The position numbers and the translations under genes were made by a program. Shown here one piece after another: positions 26,777 through 35,134 of a stretch of DNA of 64,000 nt. Source of the DNA: SIG575 sp045534165 (GTDB lineage Bacteria > Bacillota > Clostridia > Oscillospirales > Acutalibacteraceae); NCBI GenBank assembly GCA_045534165.1, contig JAZSJD010000056.1, forward strand, positions 1 to 64,000, given 5' to 3'. The notes beneath the pieces are model-generated. The model saw only the letters and a list, made by a program, of their open reading frames with translations. It was not told the origin of the DNA and did not search any database. Every line of letters begins with the position of its first letter. The first letter of the stretch is position 1.

Positions 26777-28042
26777 ATGAAAATAAACACAAAATGTCTG
26801 CACGCAGGATACACTCCAAAAAACGGTGAACCGCGTGTTCTCCCCATTACACAGAGCACAACTTTCAAATATGAAAGCAGTGTGGAGATGGGCAAACTTT
26901 TCGACCTTGAAGCAGAAGGATATTTCTACACAAGACTTCAGAACCCTACAAACGATGCAGTTGCTGCAAAAATTGCTGCTCTTGAAGGCGGTGTTGCTGC
27001 AGTTCTTACATCATCAGGTCAGGCAGCATCTTTCTATTCAGTTTTTAACATCTGCTCTGCAGGCGACCACGTTGTTGCTTCTGCTGCAATCTATGGCGGA
27101 ACATTCAACCTTTTCTCTGTAACAATGAAAAAGCTGGGAATCGACTTCACTTTTGTAAATCCCGATTCAACAGAAGAAGAACTGAATGCCGCATTCAAAG
27201 AAAACACAAAAGTTGTTTTTGCTGAAACACTTTCTAACCCCTCACTTAACGTGTTGGATATTGAACTTTTTGCAAAAGTTGCTCACGCTCACGGTGTACC
27301 CCTTATTGTTGACAACACATTCCCCACACCCATCAACTGCCGTCCCTTTGAATTCGGTGCAGATATTGTAACTCACTCAACAACAAAATATATGGATGGT
27401 CATGCAACACAGGTTGGTGGTGTTATTGTTGACAGCGGTAACTTTGACTGGACTGCATCTGATAAATATCCCGGACTTACAACTCCCGACGAATCTTACC
27501 ACGGAGTTATTTACACAGAACGTTTCGGCAAAGGTGCTTATATAACAAAATGTGTAACTCAGCTTATGAGAGATTTAGGTTCAATCCCCTCTCCCCACAA
27601 TGCATTCCTTCTTAACATCGGCCTTGAAACACTTTTTCTTCGTGTGCCCAGACATTGCGAAAATGCACTTAAAGTTGCAAAATTCCTTGAAAGCCACGAA
27701 AACGTTACATGGGTTAATTATCCCGGACTTGAAGGAAATAAGTATTATGACCTTGCACAGAAATATATGCCCGAAGGCACAAGCGGTGTTGTTTCTTTTG
27801 GTGTTAAGGGCGGACGTGAAGCTGCAACCAGATTTATGGACGCACTCAAACTTGCAACTATTGCAACACACGTTGCAGACTGCAGAACCTGTGTTCTTCA
27901 TCCTGCAAGCACAACTCACAGACAGCTTTCTGCAACACAGCTTGAAGAAGCAGGTGTAGGTGAAGATTTAATCAGATTTTCTGTTGGTATTGAAGATGCA
28001 GAAGATATAATTGCTGATATCAAGCAGGCTCTTGAAGCATAA
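26777..28042 (+). CDS. metY: O-acetylhomoserine sulfhydrylase-type PLP enzyme
   Basis: This protein of about 421 residues is a Cys/Met-metabolism PLP enzyme of the O-acetylhomoserine (thiol)-lyase group. It makes homocysteine or methionine from O-acetylhomoserine and a sulfide or thiol. TKCLHAGY at the N-terminus, the SGQAAS phosphate-binding loop, LIVDNTFPTP and the PLP-lysine segment STTKYMDGH are all present. The length suits this group rather than the shorter cystathionine synthases and lyases. I start at ATG 26777, downstream of AGAAAG and clear of the apgM stop; the frame is open further upstream but overlaps apgM. The symbol follows the usual naming and substrate choice is unproven. 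Confidence 0.88.
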   Translation: MKINTKCLHAGYTPKNGEPRVLPITQSTTFKYESSVEMGKLFDLEAEGYFYTRLQNPTNDAVAAKIAALEGGVAAVLTSSGQAASFYSVFNICSAGDHVVASAAIYGGTFNLFSVTMKKLGIDFTFVNPDSTEEELNAAFKENTKVVFAETLSNPSLNVLDIELFAKVAHAHGVPLIVDNTFPTPINCRPFEFGADIVTHSTTKYMDGHATQVGGVIVDSGNFDWTASDKYPGLTTPDESYHGVIYTERFGKGAYITKCVTQLMRDLGSIPSPHNAFLLNIGLETLFLRVPRHCENALKVAKFLESHENVTWVNYPGLEGNKYYDLAQKYMPEGTSGVVSFGVKGGREAATRFMDALKLATIATHVADCRTCVLHPASTTHRQLSATQLEEAGVGEDLIRFSVGIEDAEDIIADIKQALEA

Positions 28043-28073
28043 TTATTAAAATATATTTTATGTATAAAAAATA

Positions 28074-28101
28074 TTGACAATTCTTTTTTTGGATGTATAA
28101 T
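28074..28101 (+). promoter_or_regulatory. Promoter of the small acidic membrane protein gene
   Basis: TTGACA (28074-28079), 16 bases, TATAAT (28096-28101). Both boxes are perfect consensus, which suggests strong expression. Confidence 0.85.
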
Positions 28102-28154
28102 TAAGTAAAGAGGTATACTATTTATACCAATTAAAAATATGGAGGATTTATGTT

Positions 28155-28346
28155 ATGAAAAAAGCTTTAAAAATTATTGCCATTATCGTTGCTATCGCAG
28201 GTGTTGCTGCTGCAGCATATTATTTCATTTCAAAATATCTTAAGAAAAAAGAAGCAGCTGCTTGCGAAGAATGTGAAGACATCTGCTGTTTCGACGATGA
28301 CGATTTCTGCGATGATGTAGAAATCGACGAAGATATCGCTGAATAA
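28155..28346 (+). CDS. Small membrane protein with acidic, cysteine-rich tail
   Basis: The 63-residue protein consists of one transmembrane helix (about 5-27), a basic KYLKKKE stretch and a very acidic tail. The tail has five cysteines, CEECEDICC then FC, among runs of Asp. GGAGG stands 9 bases before the ATG. The helix followed by lysines suggests the tail is cytoplasmic. The clustered Cys and Asp could bind metal, but no family is recognised and the role is unknown. It is expressed alone from a strong promoter and is closed by a terminator. Confidence 0.75.
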   Translation: MKKALKIIAIIVAIAGVAAAAYYFISKYLKKKEAAACEECEDICCFDDDDFCDDVEIDEDIAE

Positions 28347-28384
28347 TCTGAGCGAAGAATCTTATCATTATAATAAAAAATCTG

Positions 28385-28418
28385 AAAGTTCCCTTGTTTA
28401 AAGGGAACTTTTGTTTTT
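28385..28418 (+). terminator. Terminator of the small membrane protein gene
   Basis: AAGTTCCCTT pairs with AAGGGAACTT around a 5-base loop, followed by TTGTTTTT. Confidence 0.88.
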
Positions 28419-28490
28419 GGCAAACAACAAACTATAACACCGCCGGGATTCTTCGAGTTGCTCGAGAATGACACGGCGGTGTGTTTTTTA
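28419..28490. repeat. Dispersed palindromic element, copy 2
   Basis: This is the inverted copy of the element at 13358-13428, with the same GGCGGTGT outer arms, a CATTCTCGAG...CTCGAAGAAT inner hairpin and the ATAGTTTG flank. On the + strand it ends in TTTTTT, just before the leftward rfbD stop. It may therefore terminate converging transcripts. Confidence 0.7.
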
Positions 28491-29342
28491 TTTATCAAGT
28501 TCTTCAATATATCTTTCCAATGCATCGTCCTGTGATGGCAGGAGTGAAAAGCCGTTATCTGTAAGACTTTTTTTGGAAAGTCTTGAATTCAGCGGTCTTT
28601 TTGCTCTCACCGGATATTCTGCAGTTGAAATATGTTTTATTTTTGTGTTGAGCTTTGATTTTTCCATAATTTTTTCTGCAAAATCAGCCCAACTCATAAA
28701 ACCTTCATTTGTGGCATGGTAAACACCATACTTTTCGCTCTGTATCATCTGGCACAATAAAACAGCCAGGTCACGTGTGTATGTAGGGGAACCAATCTGG
28801 TCAGCAACAACGCTCAGTTCATCTCTTGTTTCTGCCAGACGTCTCATGGTTTTCACAAAGTTATTACCATTGATGCCATAAACCCAGGAAGTTCTTACAA
28901 CGAAAGATTCCGAACAAAGGGAAAGAACCTTTTCTTCACCTTCAAGCTTTGTTTTTCCGTAAACATTCTGAGGATTCTTTTCATCCGTTACTTCGTAAGG
29001 ATTGCTTCCGTCACCGCCGAAAACATAGTCTGTGCTGACATAAATCATTTTAGCACCTGTTTTTTTACAGGCAAACGCAATGTTTTCGCTTCCGTCAACA
29101 TTTACTTTTCTGCAGACTTCCGCATCGTCTTCAGCTTTATCAACTGCGGTATATGCTGCGCAGTGTATCACACCGTCAGGATTATATTTTTCAATAAAAG
29201 TCAATGTATTGTTTTTATCTGTTATATCAAAATCGTCTTTATCGCATCCTAAACATTCAACAGAAAGCTTTTCCAATTCCTCAACAACATCATGTCCCAA
29301 TTGACCGTTTACACCTGTTACAAGAATTCTCATTTCAAACAT
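28488..29342 (-). CDS. rfbD: dTDP-4-dehydrorhamnose reductase
   Basis: This 284-residue extended SDR catalyses the last step to dTDP-L-rhamnose using NAD(P)H. The Rossmann motif is GVNGQLG near residue 12. YVSTDYVF and YGKTKLEGE supply the catalytic Tyr-x3-Lys, and RTSWVYG follows. The ATG at 29342 overlaps the end of rfbC by 13 bases and has GAAAGG 6 bases upstream. A second ATG at 29333 would give a 4-base overlap. The product feeds rhamnose-containing surface polysaccharides. Confidence 0.95.
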   Translation of the reverse strand: MFEMRILVTGVNGQLGHDVVEELEKLSVECLGCDKDDFDITDKNNTLTFIEKYNPDGVIHCAAYTAVDKAEDDAEVCRKVNVDGSENIAFACKKTGAKMIYVSTDYVFGGDGSNPYEVTDEKNPQNVYGKTKLEGEEKVLSLCSESFVVRTSWVYGINGNNFVKTMRRLAETRDELSVVADQIGSPTYTRDLAVLLCQMIQSEKYGVYHATNEGFMSWADFAEKIMEKSKLNTKIKHISTAEYPVRAKRPLNSRLSKKSLTDNGFSLLPSQDDALERYIEELDK

Positions 29343-29914
29343 TCGGCCCTTTCTTCGGACTTGTTATAAAAAAATCTTACATCGCTGTCCCTGAGTTTTG
29401 GTGCTTTTATATCTTTTTCGCTGAGGATGGGATTTTCTACACCCCAATCGATACCGAAAACCTCATCGCAGAAACAAACGCTTCTGTCATTTTCAGGGGA
29501 AAAATAATCATCAACCTTATAAGAAAATTCCACGTCATCAGTAAGTGTTACGAATCCGTGCAGAAATCCTTTGGGAACAAAAAGCTGCTTTTTGTTTTCT
29601 TCAGAAAGTTCAACTGAAATCCATTTAAGATAGCTTGGAGAACCTTCCCTGATATCAACAATCACATCCAGCACAGCGCCCTTGATGCAGGTAACTAATT
29701 TCGCCTGACATTTCGGGTCTGTCTGGCAATGCAGACCTCTGAGTGTTCCTTTTTTCTGAGAAAAAGAACGGTTATCCTGCACAAAATCTATATCAATGCC
29801 TGCCTGAACAAAAGCGTTTTTGTTGTAGCTTTCCATAAACCAGCCTCTGTGGTCACCAAACACTTTCGGCTCAATTATATAAGCATCCGCAAGAGCAGTT
29901 TCAATTATATTCAT
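29330..29914 (-). CDS. rfbC: dTDP-4-dehydrorhamnose 3,5-epimerase
   Basis: The 194-residue cupin-fold epimerase carries out the third step of dTDP-rhamnose synthesis. Family motifs are FGDHRGWFMESYN, VQDNRSFSQKKGTLRGLHCQ with the catalytic His, and VPKGFLHGF. The Tyr/Asp region is near SYKVDDYFSPENDR. Its length is normal. It overlaps rfbD and lies 56 bases after rfbA with a hairpin between, so its expression may be partly attenuated relative to rfbA. Confidence 0.96.
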   Translation of the reverse strand: MNIIETALADAYIIEPKVFGDHRGWFMESYNKNAFVQAGIDIDFVQDNRSFSQKKGTLRGLHCQTDPKCQAKLVTCIKGAVLDVIVDIREGSPSYLKWISVELSEENKKQLFVPKGFLHGFVTLTDDVEFSYKVDDYFSPENDRSVCFCDEVFGIDWGVENPILSEKDIKAPKLRDSDVRFFYNKSEERAECLK

Positions 29915-29940
29915 AAATAAATCCTTTCCATAACAAACCC

Positions 29941-29966
29941 AAATCCGCCTGAAACGGCGGATTTTT
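29941..29966. terminator. Hairpin between rfbA and rfbC
   Basis: AATCCGCC and GGCGGATT form an 8-bp stem. Leftward the following TTTGGGTTTG is only a weak T tract, so partial termination is more likely than a full stop. Confidence 0.5.
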
Positions 29967-29970
29967 ACTG

Positions 29971-30909
29971 TTATTTGTGGTTATCACTTTCGTCTTCTCT
30001 GCCCCAATGCGGTCTCTGACCGGGTTTGTCCGCATAAAGAATTTTGCCTTCTGCAACTCTCATAAGATGCTGACCATAAGAAGATTTTCCGTATTTTTTA
30101 GCTGATTCAATAAGTTTCGGCTTTGTTATCCAATGCATATTATATGCGATTTCTTCAGGAGCAGAAATTTTTATACCCTGAAGTGTTTCGATTGTTTTTA
30201 TAAAGTTACCTGCATCGATAAGGGAATCAACAGTACCTGTATCAAGCCATGCAAAACCTCTGCCCATAGTTTTGACTTCAAGTGTTCCTGCTTCAAGGTA
30301 CATTCTGTTGATATCAGTTATTTCATATTCGCCTCTGGCACTCTTCTCAAGTCCTTTTGCATATTCAACAACTTTATTGTCATAGAAATAAAGACCTGTT
30401 ACAGCATAGTTTGACTTAGGATTCTGCGGCTTTTCTTCAATAGATACTGCATGACCTTTTTTATCAAATTCAACAACACCGAAAGCTCTCGGGTCTTCAA
30501 CATAATAACCGAAAATTGTTGCACCTTCTTCACGCTTTGCAGCCTGACGCAGAATATGACCAAGACCGCTTCCGTAGAAGATGTTGTCACCAAGTACCAT
30601 GGCAACATTATCTTTGCCGATAAATTTTTCGCCGATTACAAATGCCTGTGCAAGACCTTCGGGTTTTTCCTGAACAGCATAAGAAAGACGTAAACCGAAC
30701 TGCTTTCCGTCACCTAACAGATGTTCAAATTTAGGTGTGTCTTCTTTTGTTGAAATAATAAGAATTTCTCTGATTCCCGCCAACATAAGAACTGAAAGCG
30801 GATAATATATCATCGGCTTATCATAAACCGGTAAAAGCTGTTTACTTGTAACCATTGTCAACGGATACAATCTCGTTCCCGAGCCACCAGCAAGAATAAT
30901 ACCTTTCAT
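29971..30909 (-). CDS. rfbA: Glucose-1-phosphate thymidylyltransferase
   Basis: The 312-residue nucleotidyltransferase makes dTDP-glucose from glucose-1-phosphate and dTTP, the first step to dTDP-rhamnose. It opens with the GGSGTRLYPLT signature, followed by KQLLPVYDKPMIYYP, LGDNIFYG (metal Asp) and EEKPQNPKS, with a GFAWLDTGT segment near 225. The protein is slightly longer than the usual 290 residues because of a charged tail (GREDESDNHK). rfbB, which makes the 4-keto-6-deoxy intermediate, is missing from this cluster and must lie elsewhere. Confidence 0.96.
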   Translation of the reverse strand: MKGIILAGGSGTRLYPLTMVTSKQLLPVYDKPMIYYPLSVLMLAGIREILIISTKEDTPKFEHLLGDGKQFGLRLSYAVQEKPEGLAQAFVIGEKFIGKDNVAMVLGDNIFYGSGLGHILRQAAKREEGATIFGYYVEDPRAFGVVEFDKKGHAVSIEEKPQNPKSNYAVTGLYFYDNKVVEYAKGLEKSARGEYEITDINRMYLEAGTLEVKTMGRGFAWLDTGTVDSLIDAGNFIKTIETLQGIKISAPEEIAYNMHWITKPKLIESAKKYGKSSYGQHLMRVAEGKILYADKPGQRPHWGREDESDNHK

Positions 30910-30953
30910 TGCGCACGCTCCTTTTCCGACCTGCTTTTTTCACAAGCATATAT

Positions 30954-30982
30954 ATTATAGAACTTTTTTTTGATTTCGTCAA
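30954..30982 (-). promoter_or_regulatory. Promoter of rfbA
   Basis: Read leftward this is TTGACG, 17 bases, TATAAT, about 45 bases before the start codon. Confidence 0.85.
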
Positions 30983-31056
30983 ATTTTTCTTTATTTTTTA
31001 TTATAGAATTTTATTCCTATAACAAACTTAAAAATCCATATAAGTAAATCAAAGGT

Positions 31057-33837
31057 TTATTCAAATATCCTTGTGAAAAACCACCTTATTGCAAAAAAGC
31101 TTCTGGCAAAGAAAGCTTTGAATGCTGTGGCAAAAGATGAATCTGTTTCATTGGCTTTCATATCAGCCTTATAAGTTTCAAAAGCTGAATCCGTTTCAGT
31201 TACAATATAAACACCTACAACATCTGAACAGAAACTTTCATTTGTTGCTTCCTGATAAACACTTATGGTGTATTCTTCACCGGGCAATAATTTTTTGAAC
31301 ACACCGTCAGAAGCATAACCTGTTTCGTCCATCCAATAACAAAGATTTTCGTCATAAACGAATTTTATCTTTGTCTTTTTAATATATTCTATTGATACCC
31401 TGTCACCGATATCAGGTCTTTCGGGAATTTCCCATTTTACAACATCCGAAGCAAAGCCTTCATCGGTGGCTTTCCTGTAAAGATACATTGTTTCCCCCGG
31501 AAAAGCAGGAATATAATCATCCTCTGTTGACCAGTTTTCGATAAACTCTTCTTCTTGTGAAAATTTGTAGAAAACCTGTCCTTCGTATATTTCTGTTGAG
31601 CACTCATAAATATAATCGATTTCAGGTTTTTTAAGCTCATATCTTCTTGGCAGATTGACTAATATTTCATATCCGCCGATTTTTACATTAAAGCTCATCA
31701 TAGAACCCTGATCAAGCCATCCTGTAACACTCTGACCTGAAGTCACACTCTGATTATATTTTGTTTTCACGCTGACTTTTTTGTCATTGAAAAGCATTGT
31801 TTCTTCCTGGAAATTATATTTTATAGGATTGATATATGCTGAATAAACATATTCCTGGGTTTTGTAGCCATCTGCCTCAACAACAATCTTTATAGTGTTC
31901 CTTTTATATTCTTCAAGATCAACAGAAAAAGATTCCCCTTTTCTGACTTTCGTTGAATTTATCGTAATATCGCCCTGAGCAAACGGAATAATTTCAATAA
32001 AGTCATACCGGTTATCAACAATTACAGTTTTTGTTCCGTCTGCAACCCATTTTTTATCGTCTGTTTTAAACATCAGACCACTCAGAGAAGCTGATGCCTG
32101 CTTGTATTTTTTAGAATAAATTTTACCGAATTCGCCGTCGCGTTTCGCCACAGCCTTGACAGTCATTCCATCTTTCAGAACAATAGGGTCAGTATAAAGT
32201 TTTCCGTTTTCTTTGGGATTACTGCCATCTGTTGTGTAATAAATCTCATCTGCACTTAAGCAAGAAAGTTCCAGATCTTCAAGGAAAGGAACTTCGCCTG
32301 CTTCAATTGAGAACTTTACATATTTATCTGTGTTTGTGAACGCTTTGATTGCAAAGTTGCCCAAGCGCATATATGCAAGGCCATCAAAACCTCTTATTAT
32401 TTTCTGATGAATATCTTCCCACTTTTTACCATTGGAACTTACGAAACTTTCTCCCGGATTACTTACATCCTGGTCGCTCTGTATCCTGTAATCCATATAA
32501 ATACCCTCAACCTGTGCGGTCAGAGTCTGTGTAGGATTTTCAAGATATATAACAACACTGAACTTTTCGCCTGCATTAAGTGCAACACTGTTTTTCAATG
32601 TTTCTGTATAATAGCCCGGTAATTCTTTGATTCCGCTGAGCTTGGCTTTCAGAACGCCTGAAGTAGGATTCTTTTCATCAGTAAGACCTGTATAGATTTT
32701 AACAGTATATGCTGTTGAAACATCTGTTGTGTAGAAAGAAACAGCCTCAAGATTTTCCTGTGCATCGCTTTCAAACACATTCGCCATATATATTTCTGTT
32801 GAATTATCAAAACCTACAGGTGTATACTGAACGCTTTCATCATGTGAATGCATTTTTCCGTAGTTATCGCTGCTTTCATAAAAATACAGTCCCACATAAT
32901 CTATGGTAACATCCTCATAAGACAACCAGAAAAATCCGTTATCTCCCCAGAATTCTCCCCAGCTGTTCTGCACGAGCCATGCTCCGTCTGATTCCAGATA
33001 TTGAGAATTATAGAAATTTTCTTTTGAAAAATTATCATCCCAGCCTACAATTGTTACTGCATGGTTTGTATAACTGCCGAAAGGATTATACCATGCATTT
33101 GTTTCCGGATTATAGCGTGAATCCTCATCAATCACAAGATATGCAATATCTACTGCCTGCTTGTATTTATACATCTGGCTTTTAACCTGATTGACAAGTG
33201 TTTCTCTTACATCATGTGTACCGTTTTCTTCATAATCAGGGAAAGAAATTACATTCTGCAGATGTGCAACAGAAGCATCACGATACTCTGATGGTATTGC
33301 ATTGTTTGAATAAGGGAAATCTTCTTCCGGTGCAGGACCAAACCAGTTTGCAAGTGTACCTGTTGCCGTGAAATCAAAACCGCCATTGTCAAATTCGTCG
33401 TAATCGCCAAAAATATATTCAAAAGCTTTTCTCTGGTCTTCAGTAGAATATGTAAACCATGATAAATGAGATTCTGACAAATTTACATTTGCAACATGCT
33501 TCATCAGATTGGTTTCGCTTGCTGTCAATGCAGAAAAAGCCCAGCAAGTGCCGTAAGCTCCCTGGTTGCCCACATTGGTAACAACACCTTCATCCTGAAG
33601 GGAAAATGTCTTGGGCAGTTTGGGTGCTTTGTTGCTGTCCGGTTTATTGCTGAGCTGTGATTTATAAATGCCGGAAACTCTGCCGCCACTTCTTACAATA
33701 TCAAGCTGTTCCTGTGTCAGGTCTGCAAAAGTCAGTTCATTTGTCTGATCTGATGCCAAAACCCCGATTTCTCCCACAGATAACGCGCCAACCACCATAA
33801 CAGATGCAAGAATAAAAGATAATAACCTTTTCTTCAT
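31057..33837 (-). CDS. Exported papain-like (C1A) cysteine protease, multidomain
   Basis: The 926-residue protein has a signal peptide (MKKRLLSFILASVMVVGALS, cut near VLASD). A C1A peptidase domain follows, with the oxyanion Gln and nucleophile Cys98 in NQGAYGTCWAFSA, the catalytic His in NHAVTIVGWDD and Asn in VQNSWGEFWGDNGFFW. A beta-rich lectin-like region covers about 340-500. A chitobiase/Fn3-associated repeat near 505-590 contains YYTTDGSNP. Several further beta domains follow. The end is an aromatic amphipathic tail (AFFARSFFAIRWFFTRIFE). It probably digests extracellular protein. It lies 41 bases after the C_GCAxxG_C_C gene without a terminator, so co-transcription with the foldase-like lipoprotein is plausible. 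Confidence 0.9.
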   Translation of the reverse strand: MKKRLLSFILASVMVVGALSVGEIGVLASDQTNELTFADLTQEQLDIVRSGGRVSGIYKSQLSNKPDSNKAPKLPKTFSLQDEGVVTNVGNQGAYGTCWAFSALTASETNLMKHVANVNLSESHLSWFTYSTEDQRKAFEYIFGDYDEFDNGGFDFTATGTLANWFGPAPEEDFPYSNNAIPSEYRDASVAHLQNVISFPDYEENGTHDVRETLVNQVKSQMYKYKQAVDIAYLVIDEDSRYNPETNAWYNPFGSYTNHAVTIVGWDDNFSKENFYNSQYLESDGAWLVQNSWGEFWGDNGFFWLSYEDVTIDYVGLYFYESSDNYGKMHSHDESVQYTPVGFDNSTEIYMANVFESDAQENLEAVSFYTTDVSTAYTVKIYTGLTDEKNPTSGVLKAKLSGIKELPGYYTETLKNSVALNAGEKFSVVIYLENPTQTLTAQVEGIYMDYRIQSDQDVSNPGESFVSSNGKKWEDIHQKIIRGFDGLAYMRLGNFAIKAFTNTDKYVKFSIEAGEVPFLEDLELSCLSADEIYYTTDGSNPKENGKLYTDPIVLKDGMTVKAVAKRDGEFGKIYSKKYKQASASLSGLMFKTDDKKWVADGTKTVIVDNRYDFIEIIPFAQGDITINSTKVRKGESFSVDLEEYKRNTIKIVVEADGYKTQEYVYSAYINPIKYNFQEETMLFNDKKVSVKTKYNQSVTSGQSVTGWLDQGSMMSFNVKIGGYEILVNLPRRYELKKPEIDYIYECSTEIYEGQVFYKFSQEEEFIENWSTEDDYIPAFPGETMYLYRKATDEGFASDVVKWEIPERPDIGDRVSIEYIKKTKIKFVYDENLCYWMDETGYASDGVFKKLLPGEEYTISVYQEATNESFCSDVVGVYIVTETDSAFETYKADMKANETDSSFATAFKAFFARSFFAIRWFFTRIFE

Positions 33838-33878
33838 GGAATATCACCATCCTTTTCGGAACTTTCTTCCGGATTGAT

Positions 33879-34322
33879 TTATTTTAAATATTCGTCCATC
33901 ATCATAGCTGATTGTCTTACTATTTCTTTACAGGGGCGGGTCTTTTTGTATTTTTCGGTTCTTTCTTCCGGAATATGACTTTCGGAAGGGCCATCCATAT
34001 CAAGCAATTCTCTGCATATAAAGGAGCCACCGTTTCTCTTTTCAAATTCTTCTTTTAAAAATCTTACTTCCTTATATGCATCTTTTTTTGATTCAGATGC
34101 ATTTTCAAGGTCGCTTTTGTTTGCAAGCCCTGCCAGCATTGTGCATGCACTGAAAGCTCCGCACACTTCTCTCATACGACCGAAGCCCCCACCAAATCCT
34201 AAAGAAATTCTCATTGCTGTTTCATCATCAAATCCGAACTTATCTGCAAACGCACAAAAAACTGCCTGAGAGCAATTATACCCCGCTTCAAATAATTCTA
34301 CTGCTTTATTTACTCTGCTCAT
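33879..34322 (-). CDS. C_GCAxxG_C_C family protein
   Basis: This 147-residue member of a small cysteine-motif family carries GYNCSQAV near residue 14, GFGGGFGRMREVCGAFSAC near 43-61 and a further Cys near residues 103 and 132. The conserved cysteines suggest redox or metal chemistry, but the family has no assigned reaction. There is no signal peptide. The ATG overlaps the stop of the upstream lipoprotein gene by one base (TAATG), so translation is coupled. Confidence 0.88.
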   Translation of the reverse strand: MSRVNKAVELFEAGYNCSQAVFCAFADKFGFDDETAMRISLGFGGGFGRMREVCGAFSACTMLAGLANKSDLENASESKKDAYKEVRFLKEEFEKRNGGSFICRELLDMDGPSESHIPEERTEKYKKTRPCKEIVRQSAMMMDEYLK

Positions 34323-34996
34323 TATTGCTGCGCCACCTTCTCTATTACAGCTTTTTCTCTGAGCTGTAAAATATATTCTTCATATTTTTCTGTTTCAAGT
34401 TTACTCTTTGCTATGCTTTCATAATCTTGCTCAGAAACATCCGCATCTTCTTTATATTGAGAAAACAGTTCCTTGGTTTTTTCCTTTATCTCCTCTTCGG
34501 TAGGAGCTAATTTGCCCTCAGCATAAATGTTCTGAAGTTCCATTATGCCGTTCTGAAGATAGTACATATAAAACTGGGACATCTGGATTGATTTTATCCC
34601 GACAATTCCTTCTTTGTTTTTGTTTTCTGCATTGAATTGTTCTGCTTTCTGACGGAGTCCTTCAAAAGAAATGTCATCATAAATTCCTTCTTCTTTCATC
34701 AGAACAAGCTGAATTTTTGCCATTATACTTTCTTCAAGGGCAAGTTCATCAAGTGTTTCTTCAGGTGTCTTTCCGTCAAACTCAGTCTGCCAGAAATCTT
34801 CCGTATACTCCACACTGTATTTTTCTATATAGTCATTAAGAACTTCTGCCTTTAACTTTCCTCTGAAGTAATCTGTTTCTTCCTGTGTAATTATTTCTCC
34901 GTTGACAGTAACGACTTCTGCTTTCTCTTCAGAAGTACAGGCAGATAAGGAAAGAACAATTGTTGCAATCAGAATAAAACTCAGTATTTTCTTCAA
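34322..34996 (-). CDS. Lipoprotein with SurA-N-like chaperone domain
   Basis: The 224-residue protein has a lipoprotein signal (ILIATIVLSLSAC, Cys20). A helical domain starting VVTVNGEIITQEETDYF follows and ends EEYILQLREKAVIEKV. This is the pattern of the SurA/PrsA N-terminal chaperone region, without the peptidyl-prolyl isomerase domain. It should sit on the outer face of the membrane and may assist folding of exported proteins, perhaps the protease two genes downstream. The start is TTG 34996, since no in-frame ATG gives the signal peptide. Confidence 0.75.
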   Translation of the reverse strand: MKKILSFILIATIVLSLSACTSEEKAEVVTVNGEIITQEETDYFRGKLKAEVLNDYIEKYSVEYTEDFWQTEFDGKTPEETLDELALEESIMAKIQLVLMKEEGIYDDISFEGLRQKAEQFNAENKNKEGIVGIKSIQMSQFYMYYLQNGIMELQNIYAEGKLAPTEEEIKEKTKELFSQYKEDADVSEQDYESIAKSKLETEKYEEYILQLREKAVIEKVAQQ

Positions 34997-35032
34997 TTCA
35001 AATCACTTCTTTCCATATTTCTCTTTTTTCTT

Positions 35033-35061
35033 ATTATACATAAAGAGACTGTAAAAATCAA
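35033..35061 (-). promoter_or_regulatory. Promoter of the foldase-like lipoprotein operon
   Basis: Read leftward this is TTGATT, 17 bases, TATAAT. It nearly abuts the opposite-facing promoter at 35072-35100. Confidence 0.8.
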
Positions 35062-35071
35062 TATATTTAAG

Positions 35072-35100
35072 TTGACAATATTATTCGATAAGTATATAAT
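35072..35100 (+). promoter_or_regulatory. Consensus promoter of the exported phosphoesterase gene
   Basis: TTGACA, 17 bases, TATAAT, exactly consensus. It lies inside the longest open frame, which shows that the real start codon is downstream at 35135. Confidence 0.92.
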
Positions 35101-35134
35101 TATTACATTAAAAAATGAAAGGATGTACTGTTCT

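Noticed and set aside
35072..35134. TTG-initiated extension of the exported phosphoesterase
   Set aside because: The TTG is the first triplet of a perfect -35 box. The signal peptide begins at ATG 35135.
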